This document shows, in pieces, positions 45,320 to 53,637 of a DNA stretch of 64,000 nucleotides. Each line of letters begins with the position of its first letter. The first letter of the stretch is position 1. A program made the translations under genes and the position numbers. Under the pieces are notes generated by a model that did not search any database, was not told where the DNA came from, and was given only the letters and a program-made list of their open reading frames with translations. Source of the DNA: an uncultured Lachnobacterium sp. (GTDB lineage Bacteria > Bacillota > Clostridia > Lachnospirales > Lachnospiraceae); contig URSS01000010.1 of the NCBI GenBank assembly GCA_900550545.1, positions 4,819-68,818 on the forward strand. Direction: 5' to 3'.

Positions 45320-46354
45320 TTATTTTGCATTGAGTTCCGCAATGTCGTAAATGAGACGTTTGGAATCTTCCCAACCAAGGCAAGGATCTGTAATCGACTT
45401 ACCATAAATGTGATCGCCGATTGACTGGTTTCCTTCCTCAATATAACTTTCAATCATGAGACCTTTAACAAGTTCACGAATATCAGAAGAAAGCTGCCGG
45501 TTGTGCATGACCTCGCGGGCAATACGAACCTGCTCCTTGAATTTCTTACCAGAGTTGGAATGGTTCGTGTCAATGATAGCAGCAGGATTTACAACATCCA
45601 TCTTTGCATACATATCATGAAGACGGATCAGGTCTTCGTAATGGTAATTCTGAGTTGTATTACCATGTTTGCTGACAGCACCACGAAGTACAACGTGTGT
45701 CAGTGGATTTCCGGTTGTCTGAACTTCGCTTCCGCGATATACAAAATGATGTGGATGCTGGGCAGCATATACAGAATTCAACATAACGGAGAAATCACCA
45801 CTGGTCGGGTTCTTCATACCGGATGCAACGTCAAAACCGCTGACAGTCAGACGGTGCTGCTGATCCTCAACCGAACGTGCACCGATGGCAACGTAAGAGA
45901 GGAGATCTTCTACATATCCCCAGTTCTCAGGGTAAAGCATTTCGTCTGCACAGGTAAGACCACTCTCAGCAATCGCACGGATGTGCATTTTACGCATTGC
46001 GATGAGACCTTCCACCATATCCGGTGCTTTTTCAGGGTCTGGTTGGGATGCGATACCCTTGTAACCTTCACCTGTTGTACGAGGCTTGTTTGTGTAAACA
46101 CGAGGAATGATGATCAACTGGTCTTTGACATCTTCCTGGATTTTTGTAAGGCGGCTCACATAGTCGCAAACAGAATCTTCATTATCTGCAGAGCAAGGTC
46201 CGATGATAACGAGAAAACGGGAATCCTTTCCGGTGATGACATCGGAAATCATAGCATCACGCTGTTTCTTTAATTCTGCAAGCTCCGGAGTAAGCGGATA
46301 ATCGCGCTTGATTTCTTCCGGAGTCGGTAACTGATTTAAAAATGTAAAACTCAT
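45320..46354 (-). CDS. aroF: 3-deoxy-7-phosphoheptulonate (DAHP) synthase, type Ia
   Basis: First enzyme of the shikimate pathway: phosphoenolpyruvate plus erythrose 4-phosphate to DAHP. 344 aa, AroFGH type with the N-terminal regulatory extension. Motifs IGPCSADNEDSV, PRVYTNKPRTTGEGYKG, GARSVEDQQHR, and DTNHSNSGKK. Own promoter; divergent from aroD, the third-step enzyme, with 150 bp between them. A local aromatic-acid cassette on both strands. Confidence 0.96.
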   Translation of the reverse strand: MSFTFLNQLPTPEEIKRDYPLTPELAELKKQRDAMISDVITGKDSRFLVIIGPCSADNEDSVCDYVSRLTKIQEDVKDQLIIIPRVYTNKPRTTGEGYKGIASQPDPEKAPDMVEGLIAMRKMHIRAIAESGLTCADEMLYPENWGYVEDLLSYVAIGARSVEDQQHRLTVSGFDVASGMKNPTSGDFSVMLNSVYAAQHPHHFVYRGSEVQTTGNPLTHVVLRGAVSKHGNTTQNYHYEDLIRLHDMYAKMDVVNPAAIIDTNHSNSGKKFKEQVRIAREVMHNRQLSSDIRELVKGLMIESYIEEGNQSIGDHIYGKSITDPCLGWEDSKRLIYDIAELNAK

Positions 46355-46398
46355 AGTCTACTCCTTAATAAGTGATTTTGTATAGACATACATTGGTT

Positions 46399-46427
46399 AT
46401 CTTAATAGAAAAGTCGGAAAATGTCAA
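46399..46427 (-). promoter_or_regulatory. Sigma-A promoter of aroF
   Basis: Minus strand TTGACA at 46427-46422 and TAAGAT at 46404-46399, spacer 17 bp, 45 bp before the ATG. Confidence 0.7.
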
Positions 46428-46507
46428 TTTTGTAGCAGGAATTTCTTTATTTTTATACAAAAAATTGTTATAATAATAAGCACATTTGTACCAGGGAGGT
46501 AACAGTG

Positions 46508-47275
46508 ATGGAAAATTTACTGTGCGTCAAGGGACGCATTGTTGGTAAGGGGAAGCCCCTTGTTTGTGTTCCGATTATGGAAAAGACAAAAGAAGCAATT
46601 ATAAAAGAAGCAAAGCGCCTTGCGGAGCATCAGGTAGATATGATGGAGTGGAGACTGGATGCGTTCGAAGGGGTACAAAGCCCGAATGAGATTCGAAATG
46701 TTTTAGAAGCATTACGACCGATTGTGGAAAATACGATTCTTGTTTATACATTCCGTTCAAAAAATCAGGGTGGATTACTGGCATTGGATGCAGAGAAAAT
46801 CTATGACATTCACCAGCTTGCCACAGAGTCGGGTGTAGTAGATTTTGTGGATTTGGAGTTTTTTGAGGCAAAGAAAGCAGCAAAAGAAATCAAAGAATTA
46901 CAAAGTTGCGGCGTTCATGTGATTGCTTCACATCATGATTTTGCACAGACACCGGACAGAAGTGTGATGCGGATGCTGCTGGAGCAGATCTATGAAAGTG
47001 GAGCAGATGTCGTAAAGCTTGCAGTCATGCCACAGAATACAAAGGATGTGCTGCATTTACTTTCTGAAACTAATGCATTTCATGAAAATCATCCGGATCG
47101 TGCACTGATTACGATGTCGATGGGGGCAAAAGGCGCAATTTCTCGTGTGTCGGGAGAGTTCTTTGGTTCCTGCGTAACATTTGGTGCCGGTGAGCAGGCG
47201 AGTGCTCCGGGACAGTTACCGATGAATGATTTAGAAAATGTTCTTGGAATTCTTCACGAAAGCATCAATCGATAA
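46508..47275 (+). CDS. aroD: Type I 3-dehydroquinate dehydratase
   Basis: 255-aa Schiff-base enzyme of the shikimate pathway. Start ATG 46508 (MENLLCVKGRIVGKGKPLVCVPIMEKTKE) behind GGGAGG. Motifs MMEWRLDAFE near residue 47, ASHHDF with the catalytic histidine, and DVVKLAVMP with the Schiff-base lysine. It stands divergent from aroF. Confidence 0.96.
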   Translation: MENLLCVKGRIVGKGKPLVCVPIMEKTKEAIIKEAKRLAEHQVDMMEWRLDAFEGVQSPNEIRNVLEALRPIVENTILVYTFRSKNQGGLLALDAEKIYDIHQLATESGVVDFVDLEFFEAKKAAKEIKELQSCGVHVIASHHDFAQTPDRSVMRMLLEQIYESGADVVKLAVMPQNTKDVLHLLSETNAFHENHPDRALITMSMGAKGAISRVSGEFFGSCVTFGAGEQASAPGQLPMNDLENVLGILHESINR

Positions 47276-47298
47276 CAGCTTTTGTATATGTAAACAAT

Positions 47299-47348
47299 AA
47301 AAAATCCAGTGTCTGATGTTTATTTTGTTCAGACACTGGATTTTTATT
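47299..47348. terminator. Bidirectional terminator between aroD and tRNA-Arg
   Basis: 17-bp perfect stem (47300-47316 with 47329-47345) with A- and T-runs on both strands. The minus-strand T-run begins just past the tRNA 3' end. Confidence 0.9.
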
Positions 47349-47349
47349 A

Positions 47350-47421
47350 TGCACCCGGCGGGAATCGAACCCGCATCTCAGGAGTCGGAGTCCTACGTTC
47401 TATCCATTATACTACGGCTGC
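47350..47421 (-). tRNA. tRNA-Arg(CCG)
   Basis: 72 nt. Anticodon stem-loop TAGGA-CTCCGAC-TCCTG gives anticodon CCG (codon CGG). T arm GCGGG-TTCGATT-CCCGC is perfect. Acceptor strands GCAGCCG and CGGGTGC pair except position 4 against 69 (G-G). Discriminator A; no CCA encoded. Confidence 0.93.
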
Positions 47422-47521
47422 CCACACAATGAAGCTTTATGCAATCATGTGCGTTTATAAATATATCATATCTTAACAGATTCGTCAATAAAAGAACCAG
47501 TGTCTGCCCGACAAAAAAAGG

Positions 47522-47550
47522 TTGCTTAGAAAATCAAATAGTGTTAGACT
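47522..47550 (+). promoter_or_regulatory. Sigma-A promoter of the SH3 protein gene
   Basis: TTGCTT at 47522-47527, 17-bp spacer, TAGACT at 47545-47550. Confidence 0.55.
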
Positions 47551-47578
47551 ATCTAAGTGATTGAGATAAGCAGAACAT

Positions 47579-47641
47579 CGTCCCATGATAGTTTGCCTTC
47601 GGCAAAGGGACGACGCTACATGATGCATCAGAGATGCATCA
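47579..47641 (+). other. Structured 5' leader with a UUCG hairpin and a second hairpin
   Basis: Hairpin 1: CGTCCC (47579-47584) with GGGACG (47607-47612) encloses TTTGC-CTTCGG-CAAA, a classic C(UUCG)G tetraloop stem. Hairpin 2: TGATGCATC (47621-47629), loop AGA, GATGCATCA (47633-47641). No T-run, so these are not terminators. They lie between the promoter and the ribosome site of the next gene. Confidence 0.75.
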
Positions 47642-47676
47642 CATTATTTATATAGAAAATTGAGCAGGAGGATATC

Positions 47677-48996
47677 ATGCAGCAATTAAAAGACTTTATT
47701 ATAAAATATAAGCGATATATTGGTGCCGCAGTAATTTTTGTTGTACTTGTTTTAATATTAGTAAACTGTACCGGACCAAAGAAGGGCAATACTGACACAC
47801 AGGCCGGAACAGAAATAAGCGGAACACAGGCAACAGAGTATCAGTTGGAGGGCAAGCTGCAGAAGAATGCAGATCCGGAACTGGTTGAACTTATTAAGAA
47901 TTATTATACTGCTTATGCAGCTGGAGATATTGAATCTCTTGAGCCATTGGCACAGCCATTGAGCGATAATGAAAAGAGTTATATCGGAATATTCTCGGAT
48001 TACTATGAGAGTTTTGACAATATCGTATGCTATTCTATGCCGGGAGCGACCGATGATTCTTATCTGGTTTCAGTATGCTATGATTTGAAATTCTACGAGA
48101 TTGATACTGCAGCTCCGGGAATGGATTTCTTCTATGTAGAGAGAGACGGAAAAGGAAACTTATATATCAATAATGTATATTCTTCCTATAACTTCAATTT
48201 CCTTGATGAGGATCTTGATGCAAATCTTTATTCTTTGATTTTAAATTATGAAAAGAGTGATGATGTAGTTGCTTTACAGCAGCAGGTACAGGCAAAATAC
48301 GATGAGGCAGTTGCCAGCGATGAAAAACTTGCTAATATGGTAGGTGGCACATTGCGCAGTGCCATGACAAAATGGAGAGATTCTGTTGCAGCAACACAGG
48401 ATAAAGAGAACGCAACGGATGTGACTCCGGCAACAACGGAAGAAACTCAGAAGACAGAGACCACAGAGTCTAAGGATGATTCAAAAAAGGATTCAAAAGA
48501 TAATACGGAATCCAAGGATGATACAAAGAAAGATGATACAAAGGCTGACGACAATAAGTCAGATGACAGTAAGAAAGACACCAAGAAGGAGTCTGGTACG
48601 GTTAAGACAAAAGATATCTGTCGTGTACGCGCTAAGGCAAGCACAGATTCTGAGATGATCGGAACTGTTAATAAGGGCGTGAAATTAAAGAAGATTGGTA
48701 CGGAAGGTGACTGGACAAAGGTTAAGTTCCAAGGACAGACCGGATACATTAAGACAGAGTTCTTAAAGAAGGTTTCATCAAAATCAAGTGATAGCTCTGA
48801 CACCGGGATGGTCAAGACAAAAGATATCTGTAATGTACGTGCCAAAGCAAGCGCAGATGCAGAACTTCTTGGAAAAGTAGATATTGGTGTGAAACTGAAA
48901 AAACTAGGAACCAGTGGAGATTGGACAAAAGTAAAATTCCAGGGTAAGACAGGATATATCAAGAGTAATCTGCTGAAAAAGGTGAAAAAAAGCTGA
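47677..48996 (+). CDS. Membrane-anchored protein with two C-terminal bacterial SH3 domains
   Basis: 439 aa. Short cytoplasmic tail, one membrane segment at about 15-32 (YIGAAVIFVVLVLILVNC), an NTF2-like region (about 65-190), a long Asp/Lys/Thr-rich linker (about 245-305) and two SH3b repeats (VKTKDICRVRAKAS and VKTKDICNVRAKAS, each about 57 residues). SH3b domains usually bind cell-wall peptides, so this is probably an outward-facing wall-associated protein. The function is unknown. A structured leader precedes it. Confidence 0.85.
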   Translation: MQQLKDFIIKYKRYIGAAVIFVVLVLILVNCTGPKKGNTDTQAGTEISGTQATEYQLEGKLQKNADPELVELIKNYYTAYAAGDIESLEPLAQPLSDNEKSYIGIFSDYYESFDNIVCYSMPGATDDSYLVSVCYDLKFYEIDTAAPGMDFFYVERDGKGNLYINNVYSSYNFNFLDEDLDANLYSLILNYEKSDDVVALQQQVQAKYDEAVASDEKLANMVGGTLRSAMTKWRDSVAATQDKENATDVTPATTEETQKTETTESKDDSKKDSKDNTESKDDTKKDDTKADDNKSDDSKKDTKKESGTVKTKDICRVRAKASTDSEMIGTVNKGVKLKKIGTEGDWTKVKFQGQTGYIKTEFLKKVSSKSSDSSDTGMVKTKDICNVRAKASADAELLGKVDIGVKLKKLGTSGDWTKVKFQGKTGYIKSNLLKKVKKS

Positions 48997-49008
48997 AAAG
49001 AAAAATGA

Positions 49009-49037
49009 GCGGAGGCTGGGAAGTCTCCGCGTTTTTT
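49009..49037 (+). terminator. Terminator of the SH3 protein gene
   Basis: GCGGAG (49009-49014) with CTCCGC (49025-49030), extended by partial pairing inside, then GTTTTTT. Confidence 0.82.
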
Positions 49038-49055
49038 ACACGTGAGGGAAAATAA

Positions 49056-49961
49056 GTGGAAGTCAGAATAAATAAATTCCTGAGTGAGGCGGGGGTATGC
49101 TCCAGAAGAGAAGCAGACCGTCAGGTCGAAGCAGGAAATGTTACAATTGATGGGAAAATCGCGCAGATGGGAGATCGCGTGTCAGAGGGACAGCAGGTGT
49201 GCTTTCAGGGAGTTCCTGTAAAAAAGGAAGAGGAAATGATTCTGATTGCACTGAACAAACCGGCAGGAATCGTCTGTACAGCAGAAAAGAGAGAGAAGAA
49301 TAACGTCATTGATTATCTTAATTATCCCAAACGCATTTATCCGGTAGGAAGACTGGATAAGGATTCCGAAGGGTTGCTGCTTTTGACAAACAATGGGGAT
49401 ATTGTCAACAAAATGATGCGTTCCGGAAATATGCATGAAAAAGAATATATTGTGACCGTGAACCGACCGGTTACGGATTCCTTTTTGCACGGAATGGCCA
49501 ATGGGGTACCGCTCGTAGAACTGAATACCACAACACGCAAATGCAGTGTGGAACGCACTGGTAAAAAGCAGTTTCGCATTGTTTTAACACAGGGACTGAA
49601 TCGGCAGATACGTCGTATGTGTGAATATTTTGGTTATCGTGTGCAGAAACTGGTACGTGTGCGCATTATGAATATTGAACTGGGAGATCTGGAACCGGGC
49701 AAATATCGGGATGTGACATCTCAGGAGTACAAGCGTCTTCTGGAGCTCATTGCACCTTCGAGCAATGCGCCTGTCCGTCCGGGAAAGAAGCAACCGCAGA
49801 ATGAGCGAATGTGCACAAATTCAGATCCGCGAAAAGAAACAAACCGGAAGAATGCAAATACGACGAAACGTTCACAAAATCGTCTTCATGGTACATTTAC
49901 CGTCGTGAACAAAAATATAGATCGAGAGAGAACACATGGAAGCAAAAAAGCAACGGATTGA
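49056..49961 (+). CDS. 23S rRNA pseudouridine synthase, RluB/RluF type
   Basis: 301 aa from GTG 49056. N-terminal S4 RNA-binding domain (INKFLSEAGVCSRREADRQVEAGNVTIDG), then the RsuA/RluB/E/F catalytic domain with active-site Asp in GRLDKDSEGLLLLTNNG and the motif GLNRQIRRMCEYFGY, which favours RluF. The last ~60 residues are a basic, Asn/Arg/Lys-rich tail not part of the catalytic fold, perhaps for RNA binding. The 3' end overlaps ligA by 26 bp. Confidence 0.92.
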   Translation: MEVRINKFLSEAGVCSRREADRQVEAGNVTIDGKIAQMGDRVSEGQQVCFQGVPVKKEEEMILIALNKPAGIVCTAEKREKNNVIDYLNYPKRIYPVGRLDKDSEGLLLLTNNGDIVNKMMRSGNMHEKEYIVTVNRPVTDSFLHGMANGVPLVELNTTTRKCSVERTGKKQFRIVLTQGLNRQIRRMCEYFGYRVQKLVRVRIMNIELGDLEPGKYRDVTSQEYKRLLELIAPSSNAPVRPGKKQPQNERMCTNSDPRKETNRKNANTTKRSQNRLHGTFTVVNKNIDRERTHGSKKATD

Positions 49962-51903
49962 ACAACTGGTTGAACAATTAAATAAGGCATCAGCTGCATA
50001 TTATAACGGACAGGATGAGATTATGTCCAACTATGAGTGGGATGCGATGTTTGACGAACTGGTTACCTTAGAGAAGGAAACCGGATATATTATGGCAGAG
50101 AGCCCGACACAGAATGCAGGTTTTGAAGAAGATGGAAGCGGCGAAAAGGAAGCACATGAGTATCCGGCACTTTCGCTTGCAAAGACCAAGCAGATTTCAG
50201 AATTACAGGACTGGGCAGGAAAACGGCCAATCTGGCTTTCCTGGAAACTGGATGGCCTGACACTTGTGCTGACTTACGATGGGGGAAAACTTACAAAGAT
50301 TCTGACCCGCGGAAATGGAACAATCGGAACGAACATCACCTTTTTAAAGGGGGCGATCAGCGGATTTCCGCAGAAGATAAAATATAAGGGACATTTGGTC
50401 GTTCGTGGAGAGGCGGCAATCTCTTATACGGATTTTGCTTTGATCAATGATATGATCGAGGATGATGATGAAAAATATGCCAATCCAAGAAATCTGGCAT
50501 CCGGAACACTGAATCTGGATGATCCAGAAGAAGTAAAGAATCGTCATGTAAAGTTTCATGCATTTACACTAGTACATCTGGATGAGGAGATGCTTTCCTG
50601 GGGAGAACGCATGCAGTTTCTGGAAAATCTGGGCTTTAATGTTGTGGACAGGGAAGCAACGGATGCGGGAAAGCTTCCGGAGGCGATTGCGCGTTGGACG
50701 AAGAAAGTAGAAAATGGGCAGATGGATGTGCCGGTAGACGGACTGGTCATCTGTTATGATGATACGGATTATGCGGCATCCGGCAGTGTGACTGGACATC
50801 ATGCGACGAGAGCGGGATTTGCTTTTAAGTGGCAGGATGAATCGGTGGAGACAAAGCTGGATTATATTGAGTGGTCCTGTGCGGTATCTACCATTTCACC
50901 AGTAGCAGTATTTGAACCGGTGCAGATTGAAGGAACCACGGTTTCGCGCGCATCCCTTTGCAACCTCAGCGAGATTGAGCGCCTGGGAATTGGAAAAGAA
51001 TGTACTTTGGAAGTTATTAAGGCAAACAAAATCATTCCAAAGTGTATTGCGGTCAAGGATGCTGTGGGAGAGGTTGAAATTCCAACTGAATGCCCGGTAT
51101 GCCATGCGCCGACGGAAATCCGCATCAGTAAGAACAGCGGTACCAAGACACTGCATTGTACCAATCCGGATTGTACAGCAAAAAATGTAAAGAAATTCAC
51201 CCGCTTTGTCAGCAAATCGGGCATGGATATTGATGGGCTTTCCATTCAGACAATGCTGAAGTTTATTAACGAGGGGTATATCCATGAGTTCGCAGATATT
51301 TATCATTTGAAGGATCATTTTGATGTGATCAGTCAGATGGAGGGCTTTGGAGAAAAGTCCGTAAACAATATGGATAAATCCATTGAAAAAAGCCGAAATG
51401 TACATCCGGTCAATTTTATTTTTGCATTGTGTATTCCGCTGATCGGAACGGATGCAGGAAAGAAAATCGTCGGGTCCATCGGATTTGATGCTTTTTTGAA
51501 GCGGATGGAGCATCAGGAAGGATTCGAAGATATTGATGGAATCGGAGCAGAGCGTTCCAATTCGATTCTGGCCTGGTATGCAAAAGAGAGCAATCGAATG
51601 TCGCTTGTGCATTTGTTAGAGGAACTTTCCATTGAACATGTAGAGCCGAAAGATACTTCGGAGGGTACCTGCGTTGGTATGACGTTTGTAATAACCGGCG
51701 ATGTTCATCATTATAAGAATCGTGATGAATTCAAAGCATATGTAGAGAGCCAGGGTGGCAAAGTCGCAGGAAGCGTATCTGGAAAGACCAGTTATCTTGT
51801 AAATAACGATGTGGAATCCAATTCGTCCAAAAATCGTAAAGCGAAGGATCTTGGAATCCCAATTATTTCAGAAGATGAATTTGTAGCACAGTTTGTCCGG
51901 TAA
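49936..51903 (+). CDS. ligA: NAD-dependent DNA ligase LigA
   Basis: 655 aa. Domain Ia and adenylation domain with active-site KLDG (in SWKLDGLTLVL; KxDG family), RGNGTIGTNIT, OB fold, a four-Cys zinc finger (CPVCHAP...CTNPDC), helix-hairpin-helix region, and a C-terminal BRCT domain (GMTFVITGDVHHYKNRDEFKAYVESQGGKV). Complete for the family. ATG 49936 lies within the end of the previous gene. Confidence 0.95.
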   Translation: MEAKKQRIEQLVEQLNKASAAYYNGQDEIMSNYEWDAMFDELVTLEKETGYIMAESPTQNAGFEEDGSGEKEAHEYPALSLAKTKQISELQDWAGKRPIWLSWKLDGLTLVLTYDGGKLTKILTRGNGTIGTNITFLKGAISGFPQKIKYKGHLVVRGEAAISYTDFALINDMIEDDDEKYANPRNLASGTLNLDDPEEVKNRHVKFHAFTLVHLDEEMLSWGERMQFLENLGFNVVDREATDAGKLPEAIARWTKKVENGQMDVPVDGLVICYDDTDYAASGSVTGHHATRAGFAFKWQDESVETKLDYIEWSCAVSTISPVAVFEPVQIEGTTVSRASLCNLSEIERLGIGKECTLEVIKANKIIPKCIAVKDAVGEVEIPTECPVCHAPTEIRISKNSGTKTLHCTNPDCTAKNVKKFTRFVSKSGMDIDGLSIQTMLKFINEGYIHEFADIYHLKDHFDVISQMEGFGEKSVNNMDKSIEKSRNVHPVNFIFALCIPLIGTDAGKKIVGSIGFDAFLKRMEHQEGFEDIDGIGAERSNSILAWYAKESNRMSLVHLLEELSIEHVEPKDTSEGTCVGMTFVITGDVHHYKNRDEFKAYVESQGGKVAGSVSGKTSYLVNNDVESNSSKNRKAKDLGIPIISEDEFVAQFVR

Positions 51904-51958
51904 TGACAGACTATTTGAGGAATTAGATTAACAGAGTGCTACAGAAAGTGAGGAAATT

Positions 51959-52891
51959 ATGCCAATCAGAACACAAAGTGATCTCCCGGCAAAGGAGATC
52001 CTTGAACAGGAAAATATATTTGTAATGGATGAAAATCGTGCGATGCATCAGGACATCCGTCCAATCAACATCGTGATTTTGAATCTAATGCCACTGAAAG
52101 AAGATACCGAGCTGCAGATTTTGCGCTCGCTGTCGAATACACCATTACAGGTAGATGTGTCGTTTATGGCTCCGGCTTCCCATGCGTCTACCCATACATC
52201 AAAGAGTCATCTGAACCAGTTCTATCAGACGTTTGATGAAATCAAACAGAAATACTTTGATGGACTGATCATTACGGGAGCGCCGGTTGAGCAGATGGAA
52301 TATGAGGAAGTGGACTACTGGGAAGAAGTTTGTGAAATTATGGAGTGGTCAAAGAAACATGTGACCTCGACCTTACATCTTTGCTGGGGCGCCCAGGCTG
52401 GCCTTTATTATCATTATGGAATTCCGAAATATGACCTGAGCCAGAAGAAATTTGGCGTCTTCCGTCACAGAGTGATGAATCGTAAGATTCCGCTTGTCCG
52501 CGGATTTGATGATTATTTCTATGCACCACATTCCCGTCATACAGAGATTCGGGAAGAGGACATCTTAAAACATGAGGAGCTCACCATCCTTGCAAAGTCG
52601 GAGGAAGCAGGGGTATTTCTTGTGATCAATCAGGATGGAAGCCAGATTTTTGTGATGGGACATCCAGAGTACGATCGCATGACATTAGACAGTGAGTACA
52701 AGAGAGATACCGCAAAAGGATTGCCAATCACATTGCCATGTAACTATTATCCGGATGATGATCCAACACAGCGGCCGATGTTGCAGTGGAGATCGCACGG
52801 AAATATTATGTACGCAAACTGGATCAATTATTATGTCTATCAGCAAACGCCGTATGAATTTGTTGATGCAGCGGAGATTATTGGAAAATAA
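51959..52891 (+). CDS. metA: Homoserine O-acetyltransferase (MetA)
   Basis: First committed step of methionine synthesis, activating homoserine. 310 aa. Catalytic Cys142 in LHLCWGAQAG, His in VMGHPEYD, and the family ending MLQWRSHGNIMYANWINYYVYQ. Residue 111 is Glu (GAPVEQMEYEEVDYW); in this family Glu111 goes with acetyl-CoA and Gly111 with succinyl-CoA use, so acetyltransferase is preferred. No SAM or T-box RNA is visible in the 55-bp gap upstream. Confidence 0.95.
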   Translation: MPIRTQSDLPAKEILEQENIFVMDENRAMHQDIRPINIVILNLMPLKEDTELQILRSLSNTPLQVDVSFMAPASHASTHTSKSHLNQFYQTFDEIKQKYFDGLIITGAPVEQMEYEEVDYWEEVCEIMEWSKKHVTSTLHLCWGAQAGLYYHYGIPKYDLSQKKFGVFRHRVMNRKIPLVRGFDDYFYAPHSRHTEIREEDILKHEELTILAKSEEAGVFLVINQDGSQIFVMGHPEYDRMTLDSEYKRDTAKGLPITLPCNYYPDDDPTQRPMLQWRSHGNIMYANWINYYVYQQTPYEFVDAAEIIGK

Positions 52892-52935
52892 TTAAATAGT
52901 TTCTTTATCTTTTGCATACGATAATGTATAATGAC

Positions 52936-52984
52936 TTGACGTACAGAAAACTGTACATTATAATGAAAGTACAGAAAACTGTAC
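52936..52984 (+). promoter_or_regulatory. yefM promoter with two palindromic operators
   Basis: TTGACG at 52936-52941 and TATAAT at 52959-52964 with a 17-bp spacer. A perfect palindrome GTACAGAAAACTGTAC occurs twice, at 52941-52956 (inside the spacer) and 52969-52984 (just after the start point), 28 bp centre to centre. This is the expected layout for autorepression by an antitoxin or antitoxin-toxin complex. Confidence 0.85.
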
Positions 52985-53006
52985 ATTCTTATGAGGGGGT
53001 GTTCTT

Positions 53007-53273
53007 ATGTTGGCAGTTAACTATACAAATTTACGTGACAATATGAAAACATATATGGACAAAGTTACGGATGACTATGAAACAATGATTGTAACGCGTA
53101 AAGACAATAAGAATGTCGTTATGTTATCGGAAGAGACATATAACAATCTGATGGAAAATGTTTATGTAATGGGAAATAAAGCAAATTATGATTGGTTAAT
53201 GGAGTCCAAAGCGCAACTTGAAAACGGAAATTTTTCTGTGAAAAAGCTTGCGGAGGTATCTTTGGATGAATAA
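53007..53273 (+). CDS. yefM: Antitoxin of the YefM/Phd family
   Basis: 88 aa. N-terminal Phd/YefM DNA-binding fold (MLAVNYTNLRDNMKTYMDKVTDDYETMIVTRKDNKNVVMLSEETYNNLMEN), and a C-terminal part that wraps the toxin. ATG 53007 behind GAGGGGG. Overlaps the toxin start by 8 bp. It should neutralise YoeB and repress the operon. Confidence 0.94.
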   Translation: MLAVNYTNLRDNMKTYMDKVTDDYETMIVTRKDNKNVVMLSEETYNNLMENVYVMGNKANYDWLMESKAQLENGNFSVKKLAEVSLDE

Positions 53274-53529
53274 GGTGTTCACGGATAATGGATGGAAAGA
53301 CTATGTCTATTGGCGGACAGAGGATAGAAAGACGCTAAAGAAAATAAATAGTCTGATAGAAGATATCTGTAGAAATGGAAATCAGGGTATTGGAAAACCG
53401 GAACCCTTGACTGGAAATCTGGCAGGATTTTGGAGTAGACGGGTAAATGATAAGGATAGGCTTATATATAAAATTGATGAAGAAAATGTATATATTTTAG
53501 CATGTAGATATCATTATAGTGATAAGTAA
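53266..53529 (+). CDS. yoeB: Ribosome-dependent mRNA endonuclease toxin YoeB
   Basis: 87 aa from ATG 53266 behind GGAGG. RelE-superfamily toxin that cleaves mRNA in the ribosomal A site. All key residues match the E. coli enzyme in number: Glu46, Arg65, His83 and Tyr84. Hallmark GKPEPLTGNLAGFWSRRVNDKDRLIYKI. The catalytic set is complete, so the toxin should be active. Confidence 0.97.
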   Translation: MNKVFTDNGWKDYVYWRTEDRKTLKKINSLIEDICRNGNQGIGKPEPLTGNLAGFWSRRVNDKDRLIYKIDEENVYILACRYHYSDK

Positions 53530-53574
53530 ATTCATAAATTTTTATAGACTAACAAAAGGAAAAAATACACAGAA

Positions 53575-53634
53575 AATAAGCACCAACAGAAAGATGAGGT
53601 GATCCCTCAAAGAAACTTTCTGCCGGTGCTTATT
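53575..53634. terminator. Bidirectional terminator between yoeB and the TetR gene
   Basis: Stem of about 19 bp with one internal mismatch, 53575-53593 with 53616-53634; A- and T-rich flanks on both strands. Confidence 0.85.
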
Positions 53635-53637
53635 TTA

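Noticed and set aside
45503..46273. 256-aa open frame on the plus strand
   Set aside because: Opposite aroF, which carries all DAHP synthase motifs; a shadow.
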